The position numbers and the translations under genes are program-made. From Bacteroidota bacterium (lineage in GTDB: Bacteria; Bacteroidota; Bacteroidia; UKL13-3): DNA of 64,000 bases. Where the stretch lies: NCBI GenBank assembly GCA_947464275.1, contig CANHVU010000008.1:1-64000 (forward strand). Direction: 5' to 3'. The notes beneath the pieces are model-generated. The model searched no databases and had not been told where the DNA came from. It worked only from the letters and a program-made list of their open reading frames with translations. This document shows positions 22,975 to 32,268 of the stretch, piece after piece (position 1 is the stretch's first letter; each line of letters starts with the position of its first letter).

Positions 22975-23637
22975 ATGAGCCAATACATCAATTTACACAC
23001 CCACCGAAAACCACGCGTAACGGAAGAAATAGCTATTAGAAATGGCTTTTTAAAAACCATTGATTTTAGTAAAGTCAATTACCCTGTTTCAATTGGTTTG
23101 CATCCGTGGCATGTGCATAAAACTGATTTAAATTGGGCATTACAAATTATAGAACAAAACCATACTCAAATTATAGCAATTGGTGAATGCGGACTTGATA
23201 GAGCAATTAAAACTCCTATTGAACCGCAGTTATTGGCTTTTGAAAAACAAATAAAGTTAGCATTGCAATACAATTTGCCTGTAATAGTGCATTGCGTAAA
23301 AGCGTATGCCGACTTTGCAGCTTTTGCTAAACAAAACAGCCAAGTTAATTTTGTGCTGCACGGTTTTTCTGGCAATGATGAAACCTTACAGCAACTTTTA
23401 GCTTTTAAAAATGTGTATTTTAGTGTAGGTAAATATTTGTTTAATACGCAATCAAATGCTAGTTTAGTATTGAATAAAATTCCACTAAACCGCCTATTTT
23501 TAGAAACGGACACTACCCCACTTTTAATTAATAATGTTTACGAAAAGGCATCACAAATTATTGAAATAGAAGAAACTGTTTTAAAAAATCAAATCTTTTC
23601 TAACTTTGCGCTCCTTTTTAAAAATAAAAGCTTTTAA
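22975..23637 (+). CDS. TatD-family metal-dependent hydrolase
   Basis: 220 residues with the TatD metal ligands in order: NLHTHRK (residues 6-12, HxH), IGECGLDR (Glu near 66), VIVHCVKAY (His near 103), LHGFSGN (His near 126) and LETDTTPLL (Asp near 179). TatD proteins are nucleases or deoxyribonucleases of the amidohydrolase superfamily. At 220 residues it is shorter than E. coli TatD (260), as is common in Bacteroidota. It lies 3 bases before tcdA, so the two are cotranscribed. Confidence 0.88.
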   Translation: MSQYINLHTHRKPRVTEEIAIRNGFLKTIDFSKVNYPVSIGLHPWHVHKTDLNWALQIIEQNHTQIIAIGECGLDRAIKTPIEPQLLAFEKQIKLALQYNLPVIVHCVKAYADFAAFAKQNSQVNFVLHGFSGNDETLQQLLAFKNVYFSVGKYLFNTQSNASLVLNKIPLNRLFLETDTTPLLINNVYEKASQIIEIEETVLKNQIFSNFALLFKNKSF

Positions 23638-23640
23638 AAC

Positions 23641-24378
23641 ATGAAAGAAGTACAACCCTGGATGGGAAGAACCGAGCTTTTGCTTGGACCTGATAAATTA
23701 AAAACGTTAATTAACGCTAATGTATTGGTGGTTGGTTTAGGTGGTGTAGGCGGTATTTGTGCCGAAATGATAGCCCGTGCAGGTGTTGGAAAAATGACCA
23801 TAGTAGATGCTGATACTGTTGACCCTACTAACAGAAACAGACAAATTCCAGCTTTAAAAAGTACCGAACATAAAGTAAAAGCCGATGTATTGGCTGAACG
23901 TTTATTAGACATCAATCCAGATTTGGAGTTGCAGGTTTTACCAGTTTATTTCCGCGATCAAATAACTGAAGAAGTTTTAAATAACAACAAATTTGATTAC
24001 GCAGTTGATTGTATTGATACCCTTTCGCCAAAAGTTTATTTTATAAAAGCTTGTATTGATAGAGGTATTCCAATAGTAAGTTCGATGGGTGCAGGTTCAA
24101 AGGTTGATCCTACTCGTTTGCGCGTGGCAGATATTTCGGAAACTTACAATTGCCATTTGGCAAAATATGTGCGCAAATATTTACACCGCTTAGGTGTGTA
24201 TAAAGGCGTTAAAGCAGTGTTTAGCGATGAACAACGCATGCCCGAATACCAAGTGGTAGAAACACCTAACGATACCCGCAAAAAATCGGTAGTGGGAACT
24301 ATAAGCTATATGCCAGCCGTATTTGGTTGCACAGTAGCCAGCGTTTGCATCCGCGATTTGTATAATAGAAAACAATAA
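23641..24378 (+). CDS. tcdA: tRNA threonylcarbamoyladenosine dehydratase
   Basis: 245 residues of the E1/ThiF family. The nucleotide-binding loop VVGLGGVGGICAEMIARAGVG starts near residue 30. DADTVDPTNRNRQIPAL and DCIDTLSPKVYFI follow. The TcdA-specific C-terminal region (MGAGSKVDPTRLRVADIS, RKYLHRLGV, YMPAVFGCTVAS) separates it from ThiF and MoeB. It cyclises t6A37 of ANN-decoding tRNAs to ct6A in an ATP-dependent way. It is the second gene after the TatD hydrolase. Confidence 0.93.
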   Translation: MKEVQPWMGRTELLLGPDKLKTLINANVLVVGLGGVGGICAEMIARAGVGKMTIVDADTVDPTNRNRQIPALKSTEHKVKADVLAERLLDINPDLELQVLPVYFRDQITEEVLNNNKFDYAVDCIDTLSPKVYFIKACIDRGIPIVSSMGAGSKVDPTRLRVADISETYNCHLAKYVRKYLHRLGVYKGVKAVFSDEQRMPEYQVVETPNDTRKKSVVGTISYMPAVFGCTVASVCIRDLYNRKQ

Positions 24379-24396
24379 TGTGTCCATTTACAAAAT

Positions 24397-24442
24397 AAGT
24401 GTATCCTAAAAAGTGTTTTATTTTATGGAAATGGATACACTT
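24397..24442. repeat. Inverted repeat (10-bp arms)
   Basis: AAGTGTATCC and GGATACACTT separated by 26 bases. A third related word (ATGTGTCCATTT) lies just upstream. It is not followed by a T run, so it is not a typical terminator. It could be the trace of an inserted element. Confidence 0.5.
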
Positions 24443-24592
24443 AATAGAACATACTATAGTTCAGCAACAAACATTAAAAACACAAACAACTAAATAACAG
24501 TAATTTAGAAAAACATGTCGCAATATTGATACTTTTGGCACAGTGATTGCTAAATACTAATTAATAATACTTTTTTCTAATTCATATAAAGT

Positions 24593-24626
24593 AAAAACCC
24601 TTGATTATAGCTAATCAAGGGTTTTT
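24593..24626 (+). terminator. Intrinsic terminator after tcdA
   Basis: AAAAACCCTTGATTA pairs with TAATCAAGGGTTTTT around a short loop, followed by CTATTTTAG. It is symmetric enough to act in both directions. Confidence 0.8.
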
Positions 24627-24641
24627 CTATTTTAGGCCCAT

Positions 24642-24674
24642 AAAAAAACCTGAACCATTTCTGATTCAGGTTTT
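24642..24674 (-). terminator. Intrinsic terminator of the T9SS/PKD gene
   Basis: AAAACCTGAA (24645-24654) pairs with TTCAGGTTTT (24665-24674), and the minus strand continues into a run of seven T. It lies 20 bases past the stop of the PKD protein. Confidence 0.8.
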
Positions 24675-24693
24675 GAAAAAAGTGTTGTAAATT

Positions 24694-26955
24694 CTAGTCT
24701 TGTTTAAAAACTTTTTTAACTACCGTATCTCCATCTTTCGAAATTACTTTAACTAAATATAAGCCATTGGTGTATTCTGATATATTTAACTCTGCACTTA
24801 AATCATTAGCTTCTATATTTTTAGTAACTATTAACTTACCTGTTATATCAAATATTTGAACCGCATTAGGTTTTTGATTTAAGGCTTCCCAATCAATTTT
24901 AACAATTCCGTTAGTTGGATTTGGATAAACATTGATTGCTGCTGTTTCTTTAACTTTTGGTTGTTCACTAATTGAGGTGCTAACTGTATTTTTTCCAATA
25001 ATTATGTTTATACCTGAAACTTTATTTACTGTATTGTTAATATTAGCCAAAGCAGGAATAGTTTGTTTACCAGCCATTTCGCCCCAAACTTTATAATTTC
25101 CTACTGGCACTTTCCCGAAATCGAAAACGCCATCTGTATTTGTGTGCGTAAAGGCTACTGTTCTGCCACTTCCATCCACCAAATACACTAACATTTTTTC
25201 AGCAGGTTTACCAACCTCAATTGGTCCATTTTGATCAACCACACCTGTACCATATTTAACAAAACCCGAAATGTTTCCTTTGCCTGTAGAGTCATAAGTA
25301 TATGGTATGAGGTCAATATCAATGCCACTTCTTTTGCCTTGAAAATATAAAACATCAGCCAAATCCCAATTCAATTTGTTTTTATAATAGGTTGGTAAAT
25401 AAAACCCATTGTTGAAAGGGTCAAAAGCAAAATCAGCTTGCACCAAATAAAAACCCTTTTTCAAACTAATTGAATAATTTCCATTTTCATCGGTGCTGGT
25501 ATAATTATTTTTGTATAACAAACCTGAAATTGAATCATAGCTGTATACATAAACTCCAGAATAATAAGCAGGCAATCCACCTTGTGTTATTTTTCCGCTT
25601 AGCACATAGTTTGGTCCAACACTTACAATTTTAGTTAATGAGTCACTGCAACCTGCAATATTATTCATTATTAAAGTAACATTGTAAGTACCTTCATTGG
25701 CATAAGTATGGTTAAATGTACCACTGTCAATTCCCGAATAAATCAATCCATCTCCCCAATTAATGGTTATATTAGTAGGTGCCGAACTACCATAAGCTAT
25801 TGATGAATTGTATAAAATTGCAGCATATTCGTAGTCATAAAGCTCGAAATTGGCCTTGCAAATGGCGGTTAAACTATTAATTCTTACCGTATCGCAGCTC
25901 ATTAACTGTATGTCACACAAATTAATTTGAGAATAAACGCAAACCTTATAACTACCAGTGTCAGTATAAATATGCGATATGCTGTTGGTTTGCATATAAT
26001 CTTGATTTAAATCTCCATAATCAATTAAGTATTTTTCAAATAATGGCTCAGTATTACTTGAAGTTACAGTAAATAGTACTTTTTGATAATTGATTGTACT
26101 ATTAAAGTTTATGTTACATAAAATTGTATCTGGTTGACTAATGGTTTTTTGAATGGTATCGCCACAAGTTGGACCAAACATATATAATTTTACTTCATAA
26201 TTTCCTACTGCTGCATATTTATGTGTTGGTTCTTTTAAGTAACTTACATTTGTATTATCTCCAAAAACCCAAGTAAAGTTTACCGTGGTATCAGGGCTTG
26301 TACTTAAATTTCTAAACTGAAATTGATTATCAATATATTCAAAATCAAAATCGGCAAAGCAAGGAGTATTAACGGTTACATTCAAAGTATCGTGGTATAT
26401 ATCAAAATTATTGTTGCTATCTAAAATGGTTAAACTTACAATATATTGACCAGTAGCGTGATAATTATGTTTTACCAATTTATCGTTACTCATTACGCCA
26501 TCGCCAAAATCCCATTGATAGGTAATGATTGGAGAACCAGAAGTAGTACTTGAATCGCTGAAAAAATAATTACCATTTCCTAAATCAACAATACCAAATT
26601 TGGCATTAACTTCCTTGGTATTGCTAACCAAAATACTATCGCAAAACATGGCATTACCAGTGCATAAACTATCAACCAAGCAAACGCGGTATTTGCCAGC
26701 TTGTGAGTAGTTATGGCTTAATTGATACTCGCCATTATTTAAAACAGGGCTGCCATCTCCAAAATTCCAGTAAAAAGAATTGATACCAACATGCCACTCT
26801 GATTTATTTACAAAAACTACATTTTGGGCATTTTTATAATAATCAAATTTGGTGGCACATGGCTGCGCCCATAAAGTCATGGCTGAAAGCAGGAAAACTT
26901 GTAGTGTTAAAAACACTTTTCGTAAATTCATAGTGTTAAAAATTTTATTTTTCAT
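24694..26955 (-). CDS. Secreted multi-PKD-domain protein with type IX sorting domain
   Basis: 753 residues. The signal peptide (MNLRKVFLTLQVFLLSAMTLWAQ) begins at residue 9, so ATG at 26931 may be the true start. Several PKD modules follow, each with a W.FGDG or W.FGDN strand and an HxY motif (FYWNFGDGSP, YQWDFGDGVM, FTWVFGDNTN, INWGDGL). Then come two carboxypeptidase-regulatory-like beta domains (YSYDSISGLLYKN...TDENGNYSISL; NTDGVFDFGKVPVGNYKVWGEM). The C-terminal 75 residues are a type A T9SS sorting domain (NVYPNPTNGIVKI ... NISEYTNGLYLVKVISKDG). It is expected on the outer surface or released. It is the last gene of an ECF sigma/anti-sigma unit, 26 bases after the anti-sigma-like gene. 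Confidence 0.9.
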   Translation of the reverse strand: MKNKIFNTMNLRKVFLTLQVFLLSAMTLWAQPCATKFDYYKNAQNVVFVNKSEWHVGINSFYWNFGDGSPVLNNGEYQLSHNYSQAGKYRVCLVDSLCTGNAMFCDSILVSNTKEVNAKFGIVDLGNGNYFFSDSSTTSGSPIITYQWDFGDGVMSNDKLVKHNYHATGQYIVSLTILDSNNNFDIYHDTLNVTVNTPCFADFDFEYIDNQFQFRNLSTSPDTTVNFTWVFGDNTNVSYLKEPTHKYAAVGNYEVKLYMFGPTCGDTIQKTISQPDTILCNINFNSTINYQKVLFTVTSSNTEPLFEKYLIDYGDLNQDYMQTNSISHIYTDTGSYKVCVYSQINLCDIQLMSCDTVRINSLTAICKANFELYDYEYAAILYNSSIAYGSSAPTNITINWGDGLIYSGIDSGTFNHTYANEGTYNVTLIMNNIAGCSDSLTKIVSVGPNYVLSGKITQGGLPAYYSGVYVYSYDSISGLLYKNNYTSTDENGNYSISLKKGFYLVQADFAFDPFNNGFYLPTYYKNKLNWDLADVLYFQGKRSGIDIDLIPYTYDSTGKGNISGFVKYGTGVVDQNGPIEVGKPAEKMLVYLVDGSGRTVAFTHTNTDGVFDFGKVPVGNYKVWGEMAGKQTIPALANINNTVNKVSGINIIIGKNTVSTSISEQPKVKETAAINVYPNPTNGIVKIDWEALNQKPNAVQIFDITGKLIVTKNIEANDLSAELNISEYTNGLYLVKVISKDGDTVVKKVFKQD

Positions 26956-26981
26956 GTTAATTTTAATTATTTGTTTTTTAC

Positions 26982-28304
26982 TTAAAAATTATACTTTAAA
27001 CCGGTTTGTATTTGTAAGGTATTAGGTTGATGTAAAGAGCCATTTAAATATTTTAAATAATTGGCCGAAATATGAAGAGCCCAATTATGATATAATTTTT
27101 GATATCCACCAACACCCATAGTTGGCGCAAATAACAACTGATAATTATTATTGGTTTGGATGGTTTCATTAAATAAGCCAATATTATTTACATTTGTTTC
27201 TTGCTGATAAATAACGGTACCTGTAATTCCTATTGCCCCATAAATACCTCGCTTTTCATTACCTAATTGATAGCGTAACTGAATTGGTAAATTGTAAAAA
27301 GCAATATTATTCTGGTACGAATTATTAGCATGATGCTCTACATTTTTTTCACTTGTAACAGTATCTATTTGCATCATTAATCTTTTATAAAAAGCATTGT
27401 ATTTAATAGTGGTATCAATGCTTTCAATATGTTTTTCGGTAGTTACAAATGCCCTTTTATTCATTTCAATTTGATTAAAAAACAAGGCACTTAAACCAAA
27501 ATTCAAACTCCAATTTTTACTCATATTAAATCCTGCATTGACACCTATTCCATTAAAATATTGGTTAGATGAATTATTCAGTTGTTTATAAACATTGCTT
27601 TGCAACAAATAACCTAACTCTACATAAGCCAAGTTTACCATTAATTTCCCTTTGGTTTTTAAGGTTTTGTTTTTTGCTGAATCAATATCTATTGTATAAA
27701 TTTTAGTTCTTAATGCATTTCTATTTTCAATACTTATTAATTGTGGCTGACTTAAATTAAGCAAATAGCTCTTGCTTGTTAAAAGTATTAAGTCACTCCA
27801 ATTCTTAATCAATTCAATGCGGCCCTTTGTTTCAATAAGTGTATTTTGATTTGCAACATTTACCTCATTTCTGTTTTTATTTTCTATCTTACTTTTTTGA
27901 ATGATTTGCTTAGCAACTGCGTTACCATCTTCCTTATTATTTGATAGTAATCTAGTTTTATTATTTGCAATTTCAGACGTTGTTAAATTAGGTTTTTCTA
28001 AATTAGTGAATGGTGCAATCGAAACTTCATCTTTTATAATTTCTTTAGTATCTTTTGGTTTTACAATACTTAACTGTTCATTAGTAATTTTATTTAAATA
28101 AATAGCATAAACACTAAACAGCGAAACAGTTAAAATACTAATCCAAATCAAAAAGCTCATTTTACGTTTTTTATTGCCCTGTTTGTGGGCACGATAAGCC
28201 TTATCAAAGCTATCCCAATCACCATTGGTGGGCTGCTTTGGCGTTACTTGGCTTATTTTATCACCAAGTAATTTAAAAAACTCATCGTCCTTGTTATAAA
28301 ACAT
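26982..28304 (-). CDS. Anti-sigma-like membrane protein with C-terminal barrel-like domain
   Basis: 440 residues. The N-terminal 45 residues are charged and could bind the sigma factor (MFYNKDDEFFKLLGDKISQ...NGDWDSFDKAYRA). They are followed by one membrane helix (MSFLIWISILTVSLFSVYAIYL, about 48-70). A long Asn/Lys-rich linker follows. The last 220 residues show alternating strands of an outer-membrane-barrel-like domain (YVELGYLLQSN..., NAGFNMSKNWSLNFGLSALFF, ending in LQIQTGLKYNF with terminal Phe). Proteins of this layout next to ECF sigma genes are common in Bacteroidota. It overlaps the sigma gene by 11 bases. Whether the C-terminal part forms a true barrel while the protein sits in the inner membrane is unclear. 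Confidence 0.75.
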   Translation of the reverse strand: MFYNKDDEFFKLLGDKISQVTPKQPTNGDWDSFDKAYRAHKQGNKKRKMSFLIWISILTVSLFSVYAIYLNKITNEQLSIVKPKDTKEIIKDEVSIAPFTNLEKPNLTTSEIANNKTRLLSNNKEDGNAVAKQIIQKSKIENKNRNEVNVANQNTLIETKGRIELIKNWSDLILLTSKSYLLNLSQPQLISIENRNALRTKIYTIDIDSAKNKTLKTKGKLMVNLAYVELGYLLQSNVYKQLNNSSNQYFNGIGVNAGFNMSKNWSLNFGLSALFFNQIEMNKRAFVTTEKHIESIDTTIKYNAFYKRLMMQIDTVTSEKNVEHHANNSYQNNIAFYNLPIQLRYQLGNEKRGIYGAIGITGTVIYQQETNVNNIGLFNETIQTNNNYQLLFAPTMGVGGYQKLYHNWALHISANYLKYLNGSLHQPNTLQIQTGLKYNF

Positions 28305-28851
28305 ACGTATTTAAACTATTAACTAATTTTTTTAAAATGGCTCTTCCTTTCGATAATTGCGATTTTGAAGTTCCTTCACTAATACCCAAATTTTCGCTTA
28401 TTTGCTTATGGCTTAAACCTTCAATGGCATATAAATTAACCACTGTTCGATAGCCATCAGGTAATTTTTGCAATAAACTCAAAGCTTCATCGGGCGAAAG
28501 TTCTTTTACCAATTCGTTATCAAAATCAGGTAAATCTGGAACCAAAAACTCGTTTTCGCTAATGGATAAAAATGAATTTTTATTTTTTGCTTTTAAGTAA
28601 CTTATTGCATGGTTAACCATTATACGGCTTAACCAAGTACTTAAGCTACTTTCACCTTTAAATTTTTTTACTCCTTCAAAAGCTTTAATAAATCCTTCTT
28701 GTAAAATATCTTTAGCTTCATCTTCATTTTTGGCAAACCTGATGCAAATAGCAAACATTTTAGAATAGTATTTATCAAAAAACAGGCGTTGAAAACGACT
28801 ATCTTCCTTAATACACCCTAATATGATTTCTTGATCGGTAAAATCCTTCAT
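28294..28851 (-). CDS. ECF-type RNA polymerase sigma factor
   Basis: 185 residues with region 2 (FFDKYYSKMFAICIRFAKNEDEAKDILQEGFIKAFEGVKKF, residues 24-64; STWLSRIMVNHAISYLK, 73-89) and region 4 (LPDGYRTVVNLYAIEGLSHKQISENLGISEGTSKSQLSKGR, about 128-168). It directs RNA polymerase to a specific promoter set. It is probably held by the membrane protein encoded next. The unit sigma, anti-sigma-like, T9SS protein reads as one transcript on the minus strand. Confidence 0.92.
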   Translation of the reverse strand: MKDFTDQEIILGCIKEDSRFQRLFFDKYYSKMFAICIRFAKNEDEAKDILQEGFIKAFEGVKKFKGESSLSTWLSRIMVNHAISYLKAKNKNSFLSISENEFLVPDLPDFDNELVKELSPDEALSLLQKLPDGYRTVVNLYAIEGLSHKQISENLGISEGTSKSQLSKGRAILKKLVNSLNTYVL

Positions 28852-29258
28852 TCCATTTATTACTAAATAGACACACTTTTGTAAAAAGGTTGCCTAGCTA
28901 CTTCTTATTTTTATTAAAAAACAATGTTTTTAATAAAAAGATTTGACAATGAAGAATTTAAATAAAGATAGGATTACTTAATACTATTTTAAATTTCCAA
29001 TGCGAGCTTATTTCAATTCGTGAAACAACATTTTATTTTGTTCCACAACTATTTTATTAACTATTAGCACTCTGCAAAACCAAAGTTCAGTTATCAACAC
29101 GCATGTTGACAAGGAGTGTATATGTTACCTTGTCAAATGGCGTTATTTGGTAAATACAAAATATAAAAATAATTGGTGTTTAATTAAAAACCAATTGGTT
29201 AAATAATAAATATATTAATTACAAAAAAATATAAAATTAAGTTGAACAAATACTTAGC
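28852..29258. other. Divergent regulatory region between ECF sigma and parA
   Basis: 407 bases with no supported gene. It contains the inverted repeat TTGACAAGG (29106-29114) / CCTTGTCAA (29128-29136), CAACA-CGCA-TGTTG just before it, and near parA the pair AATTGGT...ACCAATT with the palindrome AACCAATTGGTT (29189-29200). These are candidate operators. No -33/-7 pair was clear. Only one DnaA-box-like word (TTATCAACA) is present, so an origin is not supported. Confidence 0.45.
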
Positions 29259-30071
29259 ATGGCAAAAATAATAGCAATAGCAAATCAAAAAGGTGGAGTT
29301 GGAAAAACTACAACTGCCATTAATTTATCGGCAAGCTTAGCAGCTTTAGAGTTTAAAACTCTATTGGTAGATGCTGATCCTCAAGCAAATTCAGCTTCAG
29401 GTACAGGATTTGATCCGCGTGAAGTTTCAACTGGTTTGTATGAGGTAATGGTTAATGAAACTCCAACCACCAATGCAATAGTACATACTGAGCTGCAATA
29501 CATGGATTTACTTCCATCAAATATTGATTTAGTTGGGGCAGAAATTGAATTGGTTAACTTACCCAACAGAGAAAAGTTGTTAAAATTTGCATTAGATTCT
29601 ATTAGAAAAGATTACGATTTTATCATTATTGATTGCTCGCCAAGTTTGGGTTTAATTACCACCAATGCTTTAGTAGCTAGCGATAGTGTTATAGTTCCAG
29701 TTCAGTGCGAGTATTTTGCATTAGAAGGTTTAGGTAAATTATTAAATACCATCAAAATTGTACAACAAAGTTTAAATACCAATTTACAAATTGAAGGAAT
29801 ATTATTAACTATGTATGACATGCGTTTACGCTTGAGTAACCAAGTGGTTGAAGAGGTTAAAATGCATTTTCAACAATTGGTTTTTGATACCATTATTCAA
29901 CGTAATACTAAGTTAAGCGAGGCTCCAAGTTTTGGTAAACCTGTAATTCTTCATGATGCAGAAAGTCGTGGCTCAATTAATTACATGAATCTTGCAAAAG
30001 AATTATTAGCAAAAAATGGCTTAATTGAGGGTTTTAATAATCCAAATTCAGACACGCAATCATTAAATTAG
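29259..30071 (+). CDS. parA: Chromosome-partitioning ATPase ParA/Soj
   Basis: 270 residues with the deviant Walker A box [17 protein letters not shown] (residues 10-26), Walker A' DADPQANS (about 40-47) and Walker [12 protein letters not shown] (about 121-131). ParA forms ATP-dependent dimers on the nucleoid and positions the ParB-parS complex. It is followed 31 bases later by parB in the usual order. The C-terminus is slightly extended ([11 protein letters not shown]). Confidence 0.95.
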   Translation: MAKIIAIANQKGGVGKTTTAINLSASLAALEFKTLLVDADPQANSASGTGFDPREVSTGLYEVMVNETPTTNAIVHTELQYMDLLPSNIDLVGAEIELVNLPNREKLLKFALDSIRKDYDFIIIDCSPSLGLITTNALVASDSVIVPVQCEYFALEGLGKLLNTIKIVQQSLNTNLQIEGILLTMYDMRLRLSNQVVEEVKMHFQQLVFDTIIQRNTKLSEAPSFGKPVILHDAESRGSINYMNLAKELLAKNGLIEGFNNPNSDTQSLN

Positions 30072-30102
30072 TAGTCAAAAAAAAGTAGTAGAAAGATATA
30101 AA

Positions 30103-31014
30103 ATGAGTAACCCACGCAGAAACGCATTAGGACGAGGATTAAGTGCATTACTTGAAAATGCCGCAACTGATATTACCACAACCGAATCAAAACCGGTTAA
30201 TTCTATTAGCGAAGTTCCTATTTCGCAAGTAGAAGCAAATCCATTTCAACCTAGAACCGATTTTAAAGAAGAAGAATTAAACGAATTAGCAGAAAGTATC
30301 AAGGTACATGGAGTAATTCAGCCTATTACTGTTCGTAAAATTGGATTTGATAGGTACCAATTAATTAGTGGGGAACGCAGAACGCGCGCCTCACGAATTG
30401 CCGGTTTAGAAAAAATTCCTGCCTATATTCGCTTAGCCGATGACCAAGGAATGCTAGAAATGGCATTGATTGAAAACATTCAACGCGAAAATTTAAACGC
30501 TATGGAAGTGGCTTTAAGCTACAAACGCCTTATGGACGAATGTAAATTAAACCAAGAGGAATTAGGCGATAGAGTTGGTAAAAACCGTAGTACTGTTAAT
30601 AATTACATGCGTTTATTAAAACTTCCTGATAATATTCAAGCCGCTTTGAGAGATGATAAAATTTCGATGGGACACGCACGTGCCATAATAAATATTGACA
30701 ATGCCGATGAGCAACAATATTTATTTAACGAAATGGTTTTAAAAGATTTATCGGTTCGTCAGGTAGAAGCTTTGGTACGTGAAGCTAGTGAAAGAGCCAA
30801 ACAAGATCAATCACTTATTGAAGATGAAAAACCTAAAAGCAAAAAAGTTTCAAAATTACCTTTAAGTGAAGTAGTAACTGAATTTCAAAAACTATTAACT
30901 GATAAATTTGGTAATAAAGTAAAAATTACCAATGATGAAAAGGGAAAAGGAAATATTACTATTCCTTTTAAATCTGAAGCTGATTTGAACAAAATTTTAG
31001 ATATGCTATCTTAA
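30103..31014 (+). CDS. parB: Chromosome-partitioning protein ParB/Spo0J
   Basis: 303 residues. The N-terminal RRNALGRGLSALLENA is the ParA-contacting motif. The CTP-binding ParB/Srx domain has VEANPFQPR (about 45-53) and YQLISGERRTRASRIAGL (GERR box, about 86-103). The central helix-turn-helix (NQEELGDRVGKNRSTVNNYMRLLKLP) reads parS. The C-terminal dimer domain is EFQKLLTDKFGNKVKI.... No canonical parS was found in the window. A strong terminator follows. Confidence 0.95.
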   Translation: MSNPRRNALGRGLSALLENAATDITTTESKPVNSISEVPISQVEANPFQPRTDFKEEELNELAESIKVHGVIQPITVRKIGFDRYQLISGERRTRASRIAGLEKIPAYIRLADDQGMLEMALIENIQRENLNAMEVALSYKRLMDECKLNQEELGDRVGKNRSTVNNYMRLLKLPDNIQAALRDDKISMGHARAIINIDNADEQQYLFNEMVLKDLSVRQVEALVREASERAKQDQSLIEDEKPKSKKVSKLPLSEVVTEFQKLLTDKFGNKVKITNDEKGKGNITIPFKSEADLNKILDMLS

Positions 31015-31026
31015 TAGTAATCAGAT

Positions 31027-31060
31027 AAAAAAGCCAACTTTAATAAAGTTGGCTTTTTTT
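31027..31060. terminator. Bidirectional terminator between parB and the MBL gene
   Basis: AAAAAAGCCAACTT pairs perfectly with AAGTTGGCTTTTTT. T runs on both strands suit the convergent genes on either side. Confidence 0.88.
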
Positions 31061-31062
31061 AT

Positions 31063-32172
31063 TTAAAATTCCCACCATATTATGCTGTCAGGATAATTTT
31101 TATTTATTGTAATTACCTCTCCAATTAATGGCGTTGTTATAGGCATTTTCATTTCTTTGGCCTTAGCTGTTACTTTTTTTATAGGTTCATTCCAAGGATG
31201 CAAAGCCAAAGTAAATTTACTCCAATGAACAGGCATTAACACGCTAGCTTTTAAATCAATAGCAGCTTGAACCACTTCTTCAGGCATCATATGAATATAA
31301 CCCCACATTTTATTGTATTGACCACATTCTAATAAAACCAAATCGAAAGGACCATATTTTTGTCCAATTTCCTTAAAATGAGTATCAAATCCACTATCAC
31401 CTCCTAAAAATATTTTTTCTGTTGGTGTTTGTAAAATGTATGAAGCCCACAAACTTTGATTTCTTTTGAATTTTCTGCCTGAGAAATGACGACCCGGAGC
31501 GGCTGTTAGAATAATATCATCAGTTACTTTTATTGATTCCCACCAATCAAATTCAGTAATTAGCGAATCGTTAATACCCCATAAATTTAAATGAGACCCA
31601 ACCCCTAGCGAAGTATAAAAATGTTTAGTTTTATTTTTTAACTCCATTATCGTTTTATAATCCATATGATCATAGTGATCGTGTGTAATTATAACCATAT
31701 CTATTTGAGGAAAATCGCTTATTTTATATTCATTGCTACCGCTAAAATTTTTTCCAAAAAAACTAACAGGCGAAGCATTGCCACTAAAAACTGGATCTAC
31801 CAAAATAGTCAAACCATTGGTTTTTATTAAATAACTTGAATGTCCAAACCAAATAATTTGCGTTTTTTCTGTATCAAGATTATTTAAATTGGTTTTTATA
31901 AAAGGTAATGAATGTGGAGGTTCTGTGTTTTTAGGTTTGTTCAAATACGCTTTTAAAATATCCCAATAACTTGTTCCTTCTGCTAAATCAGGCGTAAAAT
32001 GTTGGTTTTGGAAAGCCCCATCTCGGTAGTTGGGTGATTTTTTTATTCGTTCCAATCTGGGTCCAGTTGGCAGTTGTCCAAATTGTTTTTGTTCTAAAAA
32101 TAAATAGCTTCCCGTTGATAAACTTAGTAAAATTGCAATAAATATTATCATTCGTTTTTTTGTGTTTGACAC
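31063..32172 (-). CDS. Metallo-beta-lactamase-fold hydrolase (NAPE-PLD/UlaG-like)
   Basis: 369 residues with an N-terminal membrane anchor or signal (RMIIFIAILLSLSTGSYLFLEQ). The zinc motif is ITHDHYDHMD (HxHxDH, near residue 165), with WFGHSSYLI before it, GGDSGFD later and PVHWSKF near residue 320. This is the arrangement of the MBL branch that includes N-acylphosphatidylethanolamine phospholipase D and its many bacterial relatives. The substrate is unknown; periplasmic or membrane-associated lipid hydrolysis is a guess. It stands alone and converges on parB. Confidence 0.82.
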   Translation of the reverse strand: MSNTKKRMIIFIAILLSLSTGSYLFLEQKQFGQLPTGPRLERIKKSPNYRDGAFQNQHFTPDLAEGTSYWDILKAYLNKPKNTEPPHSLPFIKTNLNNLDTEKTQIIWFGHSSYLIKTNGLTILVDPVFSGNASPVSFFGKNFSGSNEYKISDFPQIDMVIITHDHYDHMDYKTIMELKNKTKHFYTSLGVGSHLNLWGINDSLITEFDWWESIKVTDDIILTAAPGRHFSGRKFKRNQSLWASYILQTPTEKIFLGGDSGFDTHFKEIGQKYGPFDLVLLECGQYNKMWGYIHMMPEEVVQAAIDLKASVLMPVHWSKFTLALHPWNEPIKKVTAKAKEMKMPITTPLIGEVITINKNYPDSIIWWEF

Positions 32173-32268
32173 TTGTTTAATGTTTTATAATTTACAAATG
32201 AAACCAATTATTAGTTTCAATTAAACCTTAGTTTTTAATATCAACCGAATTATTATTTAAACGGAAAA

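Noticed and set aside
24379-24693. Trace of an IS element around the AAGTGTATCC inverted repeat
   Set aside because: There is no transposase fragment and no target duplication, and the interval is otherwise explained by two terminators. The repeat is listed but not called an IS.
29019-29055. parS-like half sites (GTGAAACA ... TGTTCCAC) upstream of parA
   Set aside because: The two halves are about 20 bases apart and not joined as TGTTNCACGTGNAACA, so this is not a parS site.
28852-29258. Possible replication origin beside parAB
   Set aside because: Only one DnaA-box-like word (TTATCAACA) is visible, there is no cluster of boxes, and dnaA or similar markers are not present.
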